Shown here in pieces: positions 1 through 7,618 of a DNA stretch of 39,703 bases. The position numbers and the translations under genes were made by a program. Below the pieces are notes generated by a model. It was not told where the DNA came from. It did no database searches and saw only the letters and a list, made by a program, of their open reading frames with translations. Positions within the stretch are counted from its first letter, which is position 1. Each line of letters begins with the position of its first letter. Origin of the DNA: a virus; IMG/VR virus record IMGVR_UViG_3300037502_002375, positions 1 to 39,703 of that record; one strand, 5' to 3'.

Positions 1-1
1 A

Positions 2-130
2 GAAGATTTAAGAAAAATGAAAGAAAAAATAAAAGAATTAAAAGAGCTAGGATATAAGCAAGTGTATGATGATATGGATTATTTGAATAGATATTTCTAT
101 TTTGAAAAAGATGGAGAAGAAGTAATTTGA
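2..130 (+). CDS. C-terminal part of a hypothetical protein (5' end outside the window)
   Basis: An open frame runs from the left edge to TGA at 128-130, giving about 42 residues rich in Lys, Glu and Tyr (ends ...FEKDGEEVI). No start with a ribosome binding site is seen; an internal ATG at 17 has none in front of it. It is probably the tail of a gene starting left of the window. It lies 40 bp upstream of the SpoIIID-like gene on the same strand. The lysine/glutamate-rich composition suggests a helix or coiled coil. No family is recognised. Confidence 0.55.
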   Translation, partial: EDLRKMKEKIKELKELGYKQVYDDMDYLNRYFYFEKDGEEVI

Positions 131-170
131 ACTTGAAAAGCAACAAAGGGAAAAAGGGGGGAGGTAAATA

Positions 171-413
171 ATGAGACAATATATAATAGATAGGACTTTG
201 TTGGCAGCTGATGCTATCATAGATGAAGATTTGACATTAAGGGAGGTAGCGCCATTATTAGGAATAAGTCATACAACATTACACGCAGATATACATGACA
301 GGTTGTCTAAAATTAATCCTAGTAAGTATTCACAAGTAAAGACTGTATTTGAGAGACATAAACATAATAAAAAAGCTCATGGAGGTAATGACGAATGGAA
401 AAAATTGTTATAA
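171..413 (+). CDS. SpoIIID-like helix-turn-helix transcriptional regulator
   Basis: This 80-residue protein resembles SpoIIID, the mother-cell sporulation regulator of Bacilli and Clostridia. It starts MRQYIIDRT, has a helix-turn-helix at about residues 23-45 (LREVAPLLGISHTTLHADI), then a basic segment with INPSKYSQVK and a HKHNKKAHGG stretch. That matches SpoIIID's order: the ...STVHKDLTERLPEINP... recognition-helix region, then a DYHKSIRHLRGG-type second DNA-contacting basic segment. The length is close to the family's (about 80-95). The start is well supported by GGGGGAGGT just upstream. The 3' end overlaps the next gene by 19 bp, suggesting translational coupling. In hosts SpoIIID activates or represses mother-cell genes. 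Here it could act on phage early promoters or on host sporulation genes; which one is inference. The similarity is from memory of the family, not a search. Confidence 0.85.
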   Translation: MRQYIIDRTLLAADAIIDEDLTLREVAPLLGISHTTLHADIHDRLSKINPSKYSQVKTVFERHKHNKKAHGGNDEWKKLL

Positions 414-595
414 TTAATGCACGAGAAAATCACTGGTATCATGATCAGATAGGGAAAGTTTACTTAACGGATGGTATCATTAAGGATGTTGGTGGGCGTA
501 GATGGTGGCATCTAGTAAACTATGATGGTAAAAGCAAAAACTTATTAATAGATGTTGCCGATGCTGCATATCTTCGTAAGGTGGTGGAAATATAA
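395..595 (+). CDS. Small hypothetical protein, possibly SH3/KOW-like beta fold
   Basis: A 66-residue acidic/aromatic protein (YHDQIGKVYLTDGIIKDVGG, then RRWWHLVNYDG). The alternating hydrophobic pattern and conserved-looking glycines suggest a small beta barrel of SH3/KOW type, which is inference. GGAGGT at 382-387 lies about eight bases before the ATG, inside the end of the SpoIIID-like gene, so the two are probably coupled. A similar KOW-like region appears at the C-terminus of the protein at 836-1420. No function is recognised. Confidence 0.75.
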   Translation: MEKIVIINARENHWYHDQIGKVYLTDGIIKDVGGRRWWHLVNYDGKSKNLLIDVADAAYLRKVVEI

Positions 596-676
596 GTGTC
601 TGAAGTATTAAAAGCCGTAATAGTGTACTTAGTGTTGTTTGGAGTCGCCTTATTAATGATTAAGTCAATAAAATAA
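596..676 (+). CDS. Micro-ORF, single-pass membrane peptide (GTG start)
   Basis: A 26-codon frame begins with GTG directly after the TAA of the preceding gene. It encodes MSEVLKAVIVYLV then LFGVALLMIKSIK, essentially one hydrophobic transmembrane helix with a lysine-bearing C-terminus. AGGTGGTGG lies about eight bases upstream. Position, binding site and coherent membrane composition support expression, but the length leaves doubt. It is the last frame before the 836 promoter region. Confidence 0.5.
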   Translation: MSEVLKAVIVYLVLFGVALLMIKSIK

Positions 677-711
677 TTCTAAATTTTAGAGAATTATTTC
701 GATGAATTCTA

Positions 712-740
712 TTGAAATTTTAGTGTATATATATTATAAT
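712..740 (+). promoter_or_regulatory. Housekeeping-type (sigma-A) promoter
   Basis: TTGAAA at 712-717 and a perfect TATAAT at 735-740 are separated by 17 bp, in the 159-bp gap between genes. Transcription would start near 747 and read into the gene at 836, with a leader of about 90 nt ending in AGGAGGAATGTTTA. It is the best consensus promoter in the window and should be read by host RNA polymerase early in infection. Confidence 0.8.
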
Positions 741-835
741 TTAATTATCATAATAAATAATAAATACATAATCCAACGTACTTCAGGATTAAAAAAGGTA
801 GTACCAAAAAATAAAATTTATAGGAGGAATGTTTA

Positions 836-1420
836 ATGAGTACAAAAATTGTTGATGGTGTAGTAATTGAGGACAACACAGAGGAGCTTAAGAAAACTGA
901 AAAGCAGGAGCAGGATTATGATGCGGAATATGGATTAAAAAAATTAATGGATTCTTATGAAATTCCAACCTTCGTATCATTAGCTCGTGTAGTTGGTATG
1001 GAGCCGCAGCCTTTATATGGTAAAAAGAATAAGAGCACAAGAGTTTATTACTATGACAGAATAGCTGCATTATTACTTAGAAATGCTGAAAAGAATGGTA
1101 GAGAGTTTGAAACTATTGAAGATGTAGTAAAAGCTGCAAGAGCATATTTAAATGAAAAGGAAGCAAAGAAGAAATCTAAACAAAATAATAAGAAACAAGA
1201 GCCTAAAGTAGAATATGAGTTCAATCCTGGAGATAAAGTATTCTATAAGACATTTAGAGCCGCTGACGGCGTAAGAGAATATTACAATGCTATAGGAACT
1301 ATTGAAGAGTTTACTCAAGGTGGTTACAAAGCTAAACTTAAGATGGAAGAAGATGACAAGATTAAAGAAATCACTGTTAGCAAACTTAGACCTATAAGCT
1401 TACTTGAGGAAGAGGAATAA
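836..1420 (+). CDS. Hypothetical protein, charged, possible nucleic-acid-binding C-terminal KOW-like domain
   Basis: A 194-residue, highly charged protein. Residues about 35-110 look helical and contain PTFVSLARVVGMEPQPLYG, which resembles a helix-turn-helix in spacing. A lysine-rich linker (about 108-125, KEAKKKSKQNNKKQE) follows, then a beta-rich C-terminal part (FNPGDKVFYKTF, then YNAIGTIEEFTQGGYKAKLK) like a KOW/SH3 module. The end is acidic (LLEEEE). The start has a perfect AGGAGG and its own sigma-A promoter, so it may be an abundant early protein. Function is not recognised. Confidence 0.85.
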   Translation: MSTKIVDGVVIEDNTEELKKTEKQEQDYDAEYGLKKLMDSYEIPTFVSLARVVGMEPQPLYGKKNKSTRVYYYDRIAALLLRNAEKNGREFETIEDVVKAARAYLNEKEAKKKSKQNNKKQEPKVEYEFNPGDKVFYKTFRAADGVREYYNAIGTIEEFTQGGYKAKLKMEEDDKIKEITVSKLRPISLLEEEE

Positions 1421-1429
1421 AATAAGTGG

Positions 1430-1532
1430 GAGTATTAGCTCCTGCTTGATACACATACGTCAGCTACTAGTTCACATACCAACATGACTAATCTGCGATT
1501 GATGTATGTGTATCAAGGAGTAGTTAATACTC
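1430..1532 (+). promoter_or_regulatory. Long imperfect inverted repeat in the leader of the nuclease gene
   Basis: Arms 1430-1458 and 1504-1532 are 29 nt each and pair at 26 positions (GAGTATTA...TTGATACACATAC against its complement), around a 45-nt loop. It fills most of the 135-bp gap and ends 23 nt before the ATG at 1556, just upstream of the AAAGGGGGT binding site. It is not followed by a T-run, so it is not a simple terminator. It could be an RNA structure controlling translation, a processing site or a small RNA. Confidence 0.7.
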
Positions 1533-1555
1533 TAACAAATGAAAGGGGGTAGTAT

Positions 1556-2377
1556 ATGTTAGTAGATGTTTCGGAGGTTAAAACCTTTAGAACTTGTACA
1601 AGAAAATGGGCATTTAGTTCTAGAAATATGATGCATTTAAGATCTATTAAGATGCCGCCCGCATTAGCATTAGGGATAGCGTTCCATAAGGGCATAGAGT
1701 TAATTTACATGGGTATGGTACCAGGTGTAAACGAATTATCTAATAGATATGAGTTAACACCAACTCAGCATCGCATTTTAGAAAATATGCTCGGAGGGTA
1801 CTTAGTGGAAGCTTATCCAGCTGACAAGGAAAGATTTAAAGTACTTGACACTGAATACAAATTTGAAATACCATCAAAACATACTGATATTATAATCACG
1901 GGCTCAATCGATATGATTGTAAAAGAGAGGGGTACAGGAAAAATATTTGGATTTGAACATAAGTCAGTTAAAAATTTCAGGCCAAATATTTATGATACTC
2001 TAGATGAACAACCGCAATTATATTTCAATGCCATTAAGAAAGATTTTGGTAGATGTGATGGTATGTGTATTAATCAAGTACGGAAGCTGAAAACAAAGTT
2101 CGACATGAGAAGGGTTTGGCTTACATATACGGATAAACAAATATCAGACTTTATGCGGTGGTTTGAAGCAGATGCTTTAAATATAAAGAACTGTATAGAA
2201 TGGGGTGAATATCCAGCTAAACCGTCGTATATGGGATGTACAATGTGTCAATATTCCGATATATGTGAAAAAATGCAAAAAGAAGGTATAAGCTGTATTA
2301 GTGAATTTGATGACCCAAACAAGTTAGCATTATACGGCTTGGAGAGAAGGGAAATTGATCATTTAGAAGAGAAGTAA
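1556..2377 (+). CDS. Cas4/RecB-family PD-(D/E)XK exonuclease with probable Fe-S cluster
   Basis: A 273-residue protein with the RecB/Cas4 nuclease layout. A single Cys lies near the N-terminus (FRTCTRKWAF), followed by a GIAFHKGIE helix. The active-site region has GSIDMIVKE and then GFEHKS (the D...ExK core). A C-terminal C-x2-C-x5-C cluster (GCTMCQYSDIC) follows. One N-terminal plus three C-terminal cysteines is the pattern of the 4Fe-4S staple in Cas4 and AddB. It probably resects DNA ends for the neighbouring Sak4-like ATPase and ssDNA-binding protein. The start is set by AAAGGGGGTAGTAT. No cas genes are nearby, so a CRISPR role is unlikely. Confidence 0.85.
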   Translation: MLVDVSEVKTFRTCTRKWAFSSRNMMHLRSIKMPPALALGIAFHKGIELIYMGMVPGVNELSNRYELTPTQHRILENMLGGYLVEAYPADKERFKVLDTEYKFEIPSKHTDIIITGSIDMIVKERGTGKIFGFEHKSVKNFRPNIYDTLDEQPQLYFNAIKKDFGRCDGMCINQVRKLKTKFDMRRVWLTYTDKQISDFMRWFEADALNIKNCIEWGEYPAKPSYMGCTMCQYSDICEKMQKEGISCISEFDDPNKLALYGLERREIDHLEEK

Positions 2378-2488
2378 AACAAAATACCAAAGGGGAAATG
2401 TAAATGTACTGTATGTGATTCTACTAGAGAGAAGACATTTATTGAAAAGGCTATCGAAAATACCAGAAGGGATTTAAGACTATTAGCA

Positions 2489-2761
2489 ATGCTAGAAGAT
2501 GCAATTTGGAGAACATCAGATGGTAGAAATATTAAGATTAAAAATCTTACTGACGATCATCTATTAAACATAATTAACTATAAAGTAAAAAGAGTTGAAA
2601 GACTAGAAGATGCGCAAGACTTATTACATGAACTAGCAGATAGCTCAGATCTATTTAATGGAGTAATAAAAAGAAAAAGTACAGATTTTTATGCAGAATT
2701 ATTATCAGACGATACATTCGTAATGTTATCATTGGAGGCTAATAAGAGAGGATTGATGTAA
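2489..2761 (+). CDS. Hypothetical protein with uncertain start (possible frameshift near 2404)
   Basis: From the first in-frame ATG this is 90 residues, acidic and helical, containing the sequence NIINYKVKRVERLEDAQDLL. The ATG at 2489 has no well-spaced binding site. The same frame stays open back to the previous stop at 2377 and reads KCKCTVCDSTREKTF, which looks like real coding sequence with a Cys cluster. A good site, AAAGGGGAAATGTAA, precedes an ATG at 2404 in another frame that stops after four codons. The true gene may therefore start near 2404 with a one-base shift, or use a non-standard start. Function unknown. Confidence 0.65.
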   Translation: MLEDAIWRTSDGRNIKIKNLTDDHLLNIINYKVKRVERLEDAQDLLHELADSSDLFNGVIKRKSTDFYAELLSDDTFVMLSLEANKRGLM

Positions 2762-2859
2762 GTTGGAGCTAGTGGTGATATTATTCGTAGTACTATTTAT
2801 AGGAGGAATTTTATTCCCATTAATGGATTTTATACAAAGGTTTATGAGGAGGTGATATA

Positions 2860-3105
2860 GTGGCAATGGAATTAGATGTAAACACAATCAAAGAAGTATT
2901 TGAAGAATATCCTATATTAAAAGATATATTAAAATCGGGATATTTAAGGAAATATCAAATACAGGACATATTAGATATCACTAAGGCTGAAACTACTGCG
3001 GTTATGGATAAGCTCATAGTTGCAGGTGCAGTTAAGATGACGCCTTTTGGATATAAGATGTTAGTCAAAACTCAGAAAGAGTTAGAATCAAAGGGGGTGA
3101 TGTAA
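2860..3105 (+). CDS. Small winged-helix protein, paralogue of the primase-helicase C-terminus
   Basis: An 81-residue protein with a GTG start behind GAGGAGGTGATATA. Its body (YQIQDILDITKAETTAVMDK, then MTPFGYK) is a winged helix-turn-helix. It closely parallels the last 50 residues of the primase-helicase at 4296-6944 (YMIQEILGIERDEANKLTAE, then ITPYGYK). It stands directly upstream of the Sak4-like ATPase. It may bind DNA at the origin or replication fork, or mimic the helicase domain to load or regulate it. That role is inference; the homology is visible. Confidence 0.85.
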   Translation: MAMELDVNTIKEVFEEYPILKDILKSGYLRKYQIQDILDITKAETTAVMDKLIVAGAVKMTPFGYKMLVKTQKELESKGVM

Positions 3106-3106
3106 T

Positions 3107-3859
3107 TTGGAATTGTATAATTTAGATGAGGAACATAGAACCGATAATGTATTGTTATATGGACCTCCAGGTATTGGTAAAACAAGATTAGCTGCTACAG
3201 CTGGTGAGATATATTATACATTGTTTTACGATACTGAAAAAGGTGCTAAAACGATTAAGCAATTACCAAAAGAAATAAAAGAAAATATAGTAATTGTCAG
3301 TCATACAGAATTTAGCGACTTAAATGACATATACCAAATGCTCAGTAAGAATAATACTCCTGACAAATGTGAAGCTTACTTTAAGAAAAAAGGTATTGAT
3401 TTTAAACCAAAAAAAGCTTTTGAATGTGTAGTAATTGATACATTTACTGAGCTACAACGTAAAATGGTTGAACAATTAAACAAAACGGATCTGACAGCAT
3501 TTATGAAAGACCCTGCTAGATACACTCCATTAAGGATACAAGATTGGGGTGCGATATCAGATCTGACTATCATGACAATAAAGGCATTTTGTGAGTTACC
3601 AATGACATTTATAGCAACCTGTCATGAAGAGTTAAAAGTTGATGATGTAAGTGGATCTACATTTGGTGCGCCTAAGTTGTATGGTAAAATACAACAAGAT
3701 TTTGGTAAATATTTTGATATCATGGCGCATCAAGTAATGACACAGAAAAATGAGTTTGCGATTGCAACAGTACCACATGGTAAATACCAGGCAAAGAACC
3801 GTGATGGTTTACAGCCTGTAATAGTAAATCCAGTTTTCAAAAACCTTTTAGGTAAATAA
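3107..3859 (+). CDS. Sak4/AAA_24-like RecA-fold recombination ATPase
   Basis: A 250-residue P-loop protein. Walker A is YGPPGIGKTRLA (about residues 18-29). A Walker B-like strand FECVVIDTFTEL lies near 105-116, and a further strand is MTFIATCHEE. This matches phage AAA_24/Sak4 proteins, which anneal or pair single strands together with an SSB. The next gene is a DUF669-type SSB, the usual partner. The TTG start overlaps the end of the previous gene's TGATGTAA and is placed by AAAGGGGGTGATG. It probably drives phage recombination or replication restart with the Cas4-like nuclease. Confidence 0.85.
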   Translation: MELYNLDEEHRTDNVLLYGPPGIGKTRLAATAGEIYYTLFYDTEKGAKTIKQLPKEIKENIVIVSHTEFSDLNDIYQMLSKNNTPDKCEAYFKKKGIDFKPKKAFECVVIDTFTELQRKMVEQLNKTDLTAFMKDPARYTPLRIQDWGAISDLTIMTIKAFCELPMTFIATCHEELKVDDVSGSTFGAPKLYGKIQQDFGKYFDIMAHQVMTQKNEFAIATVPHGKYQAKNRDGLQPVIVNPVFKNLLGK

Positions 3860-3884
3860 AAAATATTTTAAGGGGGACATGTAA

Positions 3885-4265
3885 ATGATTAAATTAGATT
3901 TTTCAGAAGTTCAAGGCGGAGATTTTGAACCAATCCCAGAAGGAGATTACTTAGTGGAAATTGAAGAAGTAAAAGAGAAGGAATCTAATTCTGGTAATCA
4001 AATGTTGCAAATGAAGTTTAACGTTGTAGAAGGTGAATATGAAGGAAGAAAGATTTTTGACAACTATGTACTTACTCAAAAAGCACTTTGGAAACTTAAG
4101 AACCTATTTGTAGCTCTTGAAAAAGACGTGTCAGGTATTGCTGAGTTTGATCCTAAAGATTTAGAAGGTATGAAGTTCTTAGCTACTGTAACTATTGAAG
4201 AATACCAAGGTAATGAAAATAATAGAATTAAGAAGCACAAAAAAGCGCCAGGTGTTGTAATTTAG
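3885..4265 (+). CDS. DUF669-type single-stranded DNA-binding protein
   Basis: A 126-residue protein beginning MIKLDFSEVQ, with PIPEGDYLVEIEEV near the N-terminus, then NQMLQMKFNVVEGEYEGRKI and a TQKALWKLKNLF helix. This arrangement is typical of phage DUF669 proteins, which act as SSBs with Sak4-type ATPases. It is acidic, but the C-terminus is basic (KKHKKAPGVVI) rather than the acidic tail of bacterial SSB. The start has AAGGGGGACATGTAA in front. It should protect ssDNA at the fork and assist annealing. Confidence 0.85.
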   Translation: MIKLDFSEVQGGDFEPIPEGDYLVEIEEVKEKESNSGNQMLQMKFNVVEGEYEGRKIFDNYVLTQKALWKLKNLFVALEKDVSGIAEFDPKDLEGMKFLATVTIEEYQGNENNRIKKHKKAPGVVI

Positions 4266-4295
4266 TGAGACTAGATAATAAAGGGGGCGTTCTAC

Positions 4296-6944
4296 TTGAT
4301 ATATGAGCGCTTTATGGACCTTGAAAAAGTTCATAGTCATCAGCATAGAGGGCTTTGTCCCTTTCATGCTGATGAAGACCCTTCCCTTTATGTAAAAGAC
4401 ACAGGCCAATGGTTTTGTTTTGGGTGTGATGAAGGTGGAGGGCCTGTTAAATTTATACAAAAATTGTTAGAAGTACCTGAAGACATAGCACAATACATTG
4501 TTGATTTTTATGACGAGCACGATCGATTACCGCTACCTAATGAAGAGGAAATTAGAAAATACCAAGAGAACCTTTCTAAAGAGCCCGCAGTATTAGCGTA
4601 TTTAAAGGCGATAGGAGTTACAGACGATGTCATTGAAGAGCTAGAGATAGGTTGGGAGTATAACAGATTAATATTTCCGATAAAATCACGTTCCGGATAT
4701 TATGTGAATCTCCGAAAATATATGCCTCCTGGCTCATTGCGTAACAAGCATACACCTAAAACTATTCACGTTAGAGGTTTAGGTCATGCTAGATATTTTC
4801 CATATCATGCGTTCGATGAACAGGAGATTTTTATTGTTGAAGGCGAAAAAGATTTAGCGGTTGCTCGCTCACAAAACATAAATGCAGTCACTTCTACGAG
4901 CGGCGGAAGAATACCTACCGATCAAATACACCTGTTTAAAAATAAAGATGTATATATTATGGTAGACACAGATAACGTCGGCACAAGACTCGCAACACAG
5001 TACAAAACAATTCTTAATGACATAGCAAAAAGTGTTCATCGAGTAATTTTACCCACTAAGGACTTTGCTGAGTATTACGAGCTTTACAAAGATAATAACA
5101 TTAAAAGATTTATTGAATATGATAGTGTAGATTATGCTGGTTCTAAAATAAGAAAAATGAAACTCAAACAAAGTTTAAACACTGATACTATTGATGAAAT
5201 TATTGTTCTTGAAAATATGAAAATAACGGGCAAGCATTTTAATACATATACAATACCGACGGCTATGACAATTAATTGTAGTGAAAGTACATGTAATAAA
5301 GATTGCCCTTTTAAAGAAGTAGATACGACAATAAATGTAGCTGAACGTGATGCATTAACTTTTGTGCAAGCAAGTGACACAGCTCAATCAAACTATTTGA
5401 AACAGCAAATAGGATGTGCAAAAGCCTTAGTAAAAGATAAGCAATACATCAATGCACAAATAATATATTTTCAAGAAGATGTTACGATGATGTCTGCTGA
5501 CGATTATTACAACCAAATGCAAACAGGTATATACATGTTTAATGAAGAACCTTTACAAACAAATAAAACATATAATTTTAAGGCTGTAAGAACCACAAAT
5601 CCTAAAACACAGCAAATAGTATTTATAATACTTGAAGCACAGGAAAAAACATTAAGTATAGAAGTAAATGAAGAGAAATTGAAACATTTTTCAGATCTAG
5701 CACAAAACAAAAGTATAAGTGAGTTACTGGATATGTATTACGATATGTGGACACCTCACTTAGAAGTTTTTGGAAGAAAGGATTTGTTTAGTTTAATATT
5801 ACTGACATATTTATCAGTAATAGGTTTTTACTGGGGAAATACACTCATAAAGGGTTGGTTAGATTGTCTAGTAGTTGGTGATACACGTACTGGTAAATCA
5901 AAGTTAGTAAAAAATTTCATGCGTACATTAGGTGTAGGTGCTTATGTATCTGGTGAGAACTCACGTAAGACAGGTATTATAGGTGGTATCCAAAGATTGG
6001 GTGATAATTGGTCATTAAGTTGGGGTGTTGTTCCATTAAACGACAAACGCTTGGCTGTTATTGATGAGGCTTCGGGGTTAGCTGTTGAAGATATACAAGA
6101 GTTATCTCAAATGCGTTCTGAAGGTATTATATCAATCACTAAGATAATTGCAGAAACAACTACTGCTAGAACAAGACTATTTTGGATATCAAATCCGCGC
6201 TCAGGAAAACAGCTCAGTGATTACTATTGGAAAGGTGTTGATGCATTAAGAGAGTTTTTACCAGTTCAAGAGGATTTGGCCAGATTCGATGTAGTTACAA
6301 CGGCTGCACTAGAAGATGTGGATAATATCCATGTTATAGATGATAGACCATTAATGAGCGAACAACAAATAAACTTGTGGCGACAATTAGTATTATTTGC
6401 ATGGGATTTGAAACCTGAGCAGATTGTTATAACAAATGATTTAAGAAGGTATATAATTGATATAAGTGAAAAAATGGGTTCTTTTTATAAAGGATTACCA
6501 TTATTTCTGAAAACCAATGGATATGAAAAACTAACAAGAGTTGCAATAGCAGCAGCCGTATTAACATTTAATTATAAGGATGGAAATTTAATAGTTACAA
6601 GAGAACATATAGACTTCGCAAAAGAGTTCATCGAGGAGATATACGCAAAAGATTCCTTTAGATTCAAATTACTTAGTGAAAAAGAAAACAGAGAAAACGT
6701 AATGACTGATGACAAGAAAACTAAAATTAATAGATTATTTGATTTATATGAAAATTTAGGGTTGTTATTTGAAAGTGGTACCATTCGTAGCTATATGATT
6801 CAAGAAATACTTGGTATCGAAAGAGATGAAGCAAACAAACTAACAGCAGAGTTGTTAAAACTTGGCTTCATAAAAATAACACCCTATGGATATAAAGCAA
6901 CACCACAATTTTTAGATACTATAAGGGAGGTCAATGGAAGATGA
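4296..6944 (+). CDS. Bifunctional primase-helicase: CHC2 zinc finger, TOPRIM primase and MCM-like AAA+ helicase with winged helix
   Basis: An 882-residue replication protein. The zinc finger uses C21, H24, C41 and C44 (CPFH...CFGC). TOPRIM shows VEGEKD at 181-186 and VDTD at 223-226. A second Cys cluster (C328, C333, C337, perhaps C374) and a beta-rich part precede the motor. The motor has Walker A GDTRTGKS (528-535), Walker B RLAVIDEA (585-592), sensor-like WISN (630-633) and LARFD (661-665). These match the MCM pattern GDPGTAKS, VIDE and the SRFD arginine finger, not the RecA-like DnaB/T7 gp4 helicase. The last 50 residues form a winged helix, as in MCM. The TTG start follows AAAGGGGGCG. 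It probably primes and unwinds DNA for the family A polymerase. Confidence 0.85.
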   Translation: MIYERFMDLEKVHSHQHRGLCPFHADEDPSLYVKDTGQWFCFGCDEGGGPVKFIQKLLEVPEDIAQYIVDFYDEHDRLPLPNEEEIRKYQENLSKEPAVLAYLKAIGVTDDVIEELEIGWEYNRLIFPIKSRSGYYVNLRKYMPPGSLRNKHTPKTIHVRGLGHARYFPYHAFDEQEIFIVEGEKDLAVARSQNINAVTSTSGGRIPTDQIHLFKNKDVYIMVDTDNVGTRLATQYKTILNDIAKSVHRVILPTKDFAEYYELYKDNNIKRFIEYDSVDYAGSKIRKMKLKQSLNTDTIDEIIVLENMKITGKHFNTYTIPTAMTINCSESTCNKDCPFKEVDTTINVAERDALTFVQASDTAQSNYLKQQIGCAKALVKDKQYINAQIIYFQEDVTMMSADDYYNQMQTGIYMFNEEPLQTNKTYNFKAVRTTNPKTQQIVFIILEAQEKTLSIEVNEEKLKHFSDLAQNKSISELLDMYYDMWTPHLEVFGRKDLFSLILLTYLSVIGFYWGNTLIKGWLDCLVVGDTRTGKSKLVKNFMRTLGVGAYVSGENSRKTGIIGGIQRLGDNWSLSWGVVPLNDKRLAVIDEASGLAVEDIQELSQMRSEGIISITKIIAETTTARTRLFWISNPRSGKQLSDYYWKGVDALREFLPVQEDLARFDVVTTAALEDVDNIHVIDDRPLMSEQQINLWRQLVLFAWDLKPEQIVITNDLRRYIIDISEKMGSFYKGLPLFLKTNGYEKLTRVAIAAAVLTFNYKDGNLIVTREHIDFAKEFIEEIYAKDSFRFKLLSEKENRENVMTDDKKTKINRLFDLYENLGLLFESGTIRSYMIQEILGIERDEANKLTAELLKLGFIKITPYGYKATPQFLDTIREVNGR

Positions 6945-7618
6945 GTAAAGTCATAGTATTATTAAGTGGAGGTATGGATTCAGCTACTGTACTCGCGCAT
7001 GCTTTATCAGTTGCGAATGATGGTGATGAGGTAATCGCGCTAAATATGCATTATGGCCAGAGACACAATATTGAGTTAGAATGTGCACGAAATATTGCAA
7101 AGTATTATGATGTAGAGTATATCGAATTAGACATTAGTAGTGCATTCAAAAATATTTCAAGTGCACTGCTTCCACATTCAGGTATTGAGATTGATGACAA
7201 TCAGGATAAAAATCAAATTGGTTCGACTTATGTACCTGGTAGGAATATTATTTTTCTAAGTATTGCAGCTGGTATAGCAGATAGTATAGGTGCACAATAT
7301 GTTTATTATGGTGCACACAGAGATGATCATTCTGGATATCCAGATTGTACTGTTGAATTTTTTAAACATATGACTCGAGCCGTATATGCGGGCACAAAAA
7401 ATGAAGTAACGTTAATGGCACCATATATTTTCTCTCCTAAAAGAGCAATAGTAGAAGATGGAATGAGGTACGGTGTACCATTTGAATTAACACATTCGTG
7501 CTATCGTGGTGAAAGACCTGCTTGCGGTACTTGTCCTACATGTAAATTAAGATTAGAAGCTTTTAAAGAAGCTGGTTATGAAGACCCAATCGAGTATAGG
7601 GAGGAATCAACATGTTAG
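6941..7618 (+). CDS. queC: 7-cyano-7-deazaguanine synthase (QueC)
   Basis: A 225-residue enzyme that converts 7-carboxy-7-deazaguanine to preQ0 using ATP and ammonia. The PP-loop signature is VLLSGGMDSATVLAHA near the N-terminus, and the C-terminal zinc site is HSCYRGERPACGTCPTC. Both are hallmark QueC features, and the length is normal. The ATG overlaps the stop of the primase-helicase gene, so the block is translationally linked to replication genes. It is the first gene of a queC-queD-queE-folE run that makes preQ0 from GTP, apparently for DNA modification by the downstream DpdA-like protein. Confidence 0.95.
   Translation: MSKVIVLLSGGMDSATVLAHALSVANDGDEVIALNMHYGQRHNIELECARNIAKYYDVEYIELDISSAFKNISSALLPHSGIEIDDNQDKNQIGSTYVPGRNIIFLSIAAGIADSIGAQYVYYGAHRDDHSGYPDCTVEFFKHMTRAVYAGTKNEVTLMAPYIFSPKRAIVEDGMRYGVPFELTHSCYRGERPACGTCPTCKLRLEAFKEAGYEDPIEYREESTC

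Noticed and set aside
1430-1532. preQ1 riboswitch controlling the modification genes
   Set aside because: The element is far from queC, lacks a recognisable preQ1-I pocket (short stem with A-rich tail), and its arms are far longer than that class.
1556-2377. CRISPR adaptation nuclease Cas4
   Set aside because: No cas1, cas2 or repeat array is nearby; the neighbours are phage recombination proteins.
2762-2859. A short gene between the 2489 and 2860 genes
   Set aside because: The open frame lacks a start with a usable binding site; the AGGAGG inside the gap precedes ATT codons and the ATG at 2823 gives only ten codons.
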